Assembly (NCBI GenBank): GCA_965213595.1
Contig: CBDBZO010000002.1
Span: forward strand, 1,178,001 to 1,242,000
Reading direction: 5' to 3'
Source of the DNA: JBCCFC01 sp965213595
GTDB lineage: Bacteria > Chloroflexota > Anaerolineae > Caldilineales > Caldilineaceae
Length of the DNA stretch: 64,000 nucleotides
Both the position numbers and the translations under genes were made by a program. Position 1 is the stretch's first letter; every line of letters starts with the position of its first letter. The notes under the pieces were generated by a model. That model saw only the letters and a program-made list of their open reading frames with translations, was not told the DNA's origin and did no database searches. Below are positions 63,990 to 64,000 of this stretch, piece after piece.

Positions 63990-64000
63990 ATGCACATCAC
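63990..64000 (+). CDS. Possible start of the next gene, cut by the window end
   Basis: ATG at 63990 four bases after the Rieske stop reads MHI before the window ends. Close spacing suggests operon continuation. Too short to identify. Confidence 0.3.

Overview
The window looks like a chromosomal piece of a GC-rich bacterium, most likely a Chloroflexota (Caldilineae/Anaerolineae-like) draft or metagenome-assembled genome. This is inferred from secreted proteins ending in a short [FY]LPL[IV] tail, an abundance of palindromic intergenic repeats, a RIO-type kinase, and the style of the translation-gene cluster. No 16S rRNA is present to confirm it. At least three genes (sppA, leuS and a nucleoside-type ABC permease) carry single frameshifts. 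That suggests either residual assembly indels or real decay.

Layout. 1-4.7 kb: secreted, repeat-rich surface proteins and a solitary Fe(III)-type solute-binding lipoprotein. 5.1-9.7 kb: a menaquinone block menE / menH / menI, split by an IS4-family (IS50/Tn5-like) insertion sequence. 9.8-17.9 kb: Nudix hydrolase, a small conserved protein, GT4 glycosyltransferase, uridine kinase, cysteine-desulfurase-like enzyme, sppA and alanine dehydrogenase. 18.4-20.9 kb: leuS (frameshifted, with a partial copy of its 3' end beside it). 21.4-27.5 kb: translation core, tRNA-Thr(UGU), tRNA-Tyr, tRNA-Thr(GGU), tuf, tRNA-Trp, secE, nusG, rplK, rplA, L10 leader, rplJ, rplL. rpmG and rpoBC are absent from their usual places. 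28.4-40 kb: a two-repeat lipoprotein, RIO kinase (preceded by a possible 20-residue ORF and two terminator-like hairpins), recQ, DUF58 protein, REC-cyclase, TerB-like protein, ndk, a TPR-like protein and an HDAC-family deacetylase.

40-46.3 kb is an accessory stretch, partly AT-rich. It holds XisI with a small partner, an AbiGi/DUF2971-like protein, an AAA ATPase, DUF2442, a HigA-like antitoxin without toxin, a stop-interrupted HicB-like antitoxin, and a fragment of an ABC ATPase whose intact homologue lies 1.3 kb away. 46.4-53.6 kb: an AIM24-like protein and a BMP-family nucleoside-type ABC importer (ATPase, two permeases, lipoprotein) with an inserted transglutaminase-like gene that has lost its expected histidine. 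54-64 kb: an aldolase, a selD whose catalytic residue is encoded by an in-frame TGA (selenocysteine), a PhyH dioxygenase, then a probable catabolic run (SDR, enolase-superfamily enzyme, Phd/VapC toxin-antitoxin pair, tyrosine phosphatase, two paralogous amidohydrolases, Rieske protein).

The most striking items are the selenocysteine selD, the decayed toxin-antitoxin/defence-like island, the leader-like region before the RIO kinase, and at least eight families of palindromic intergenic repeats. One family is a 222-bp MITE-like element, and the IS4 element abuts the end of a partial second copy of it.
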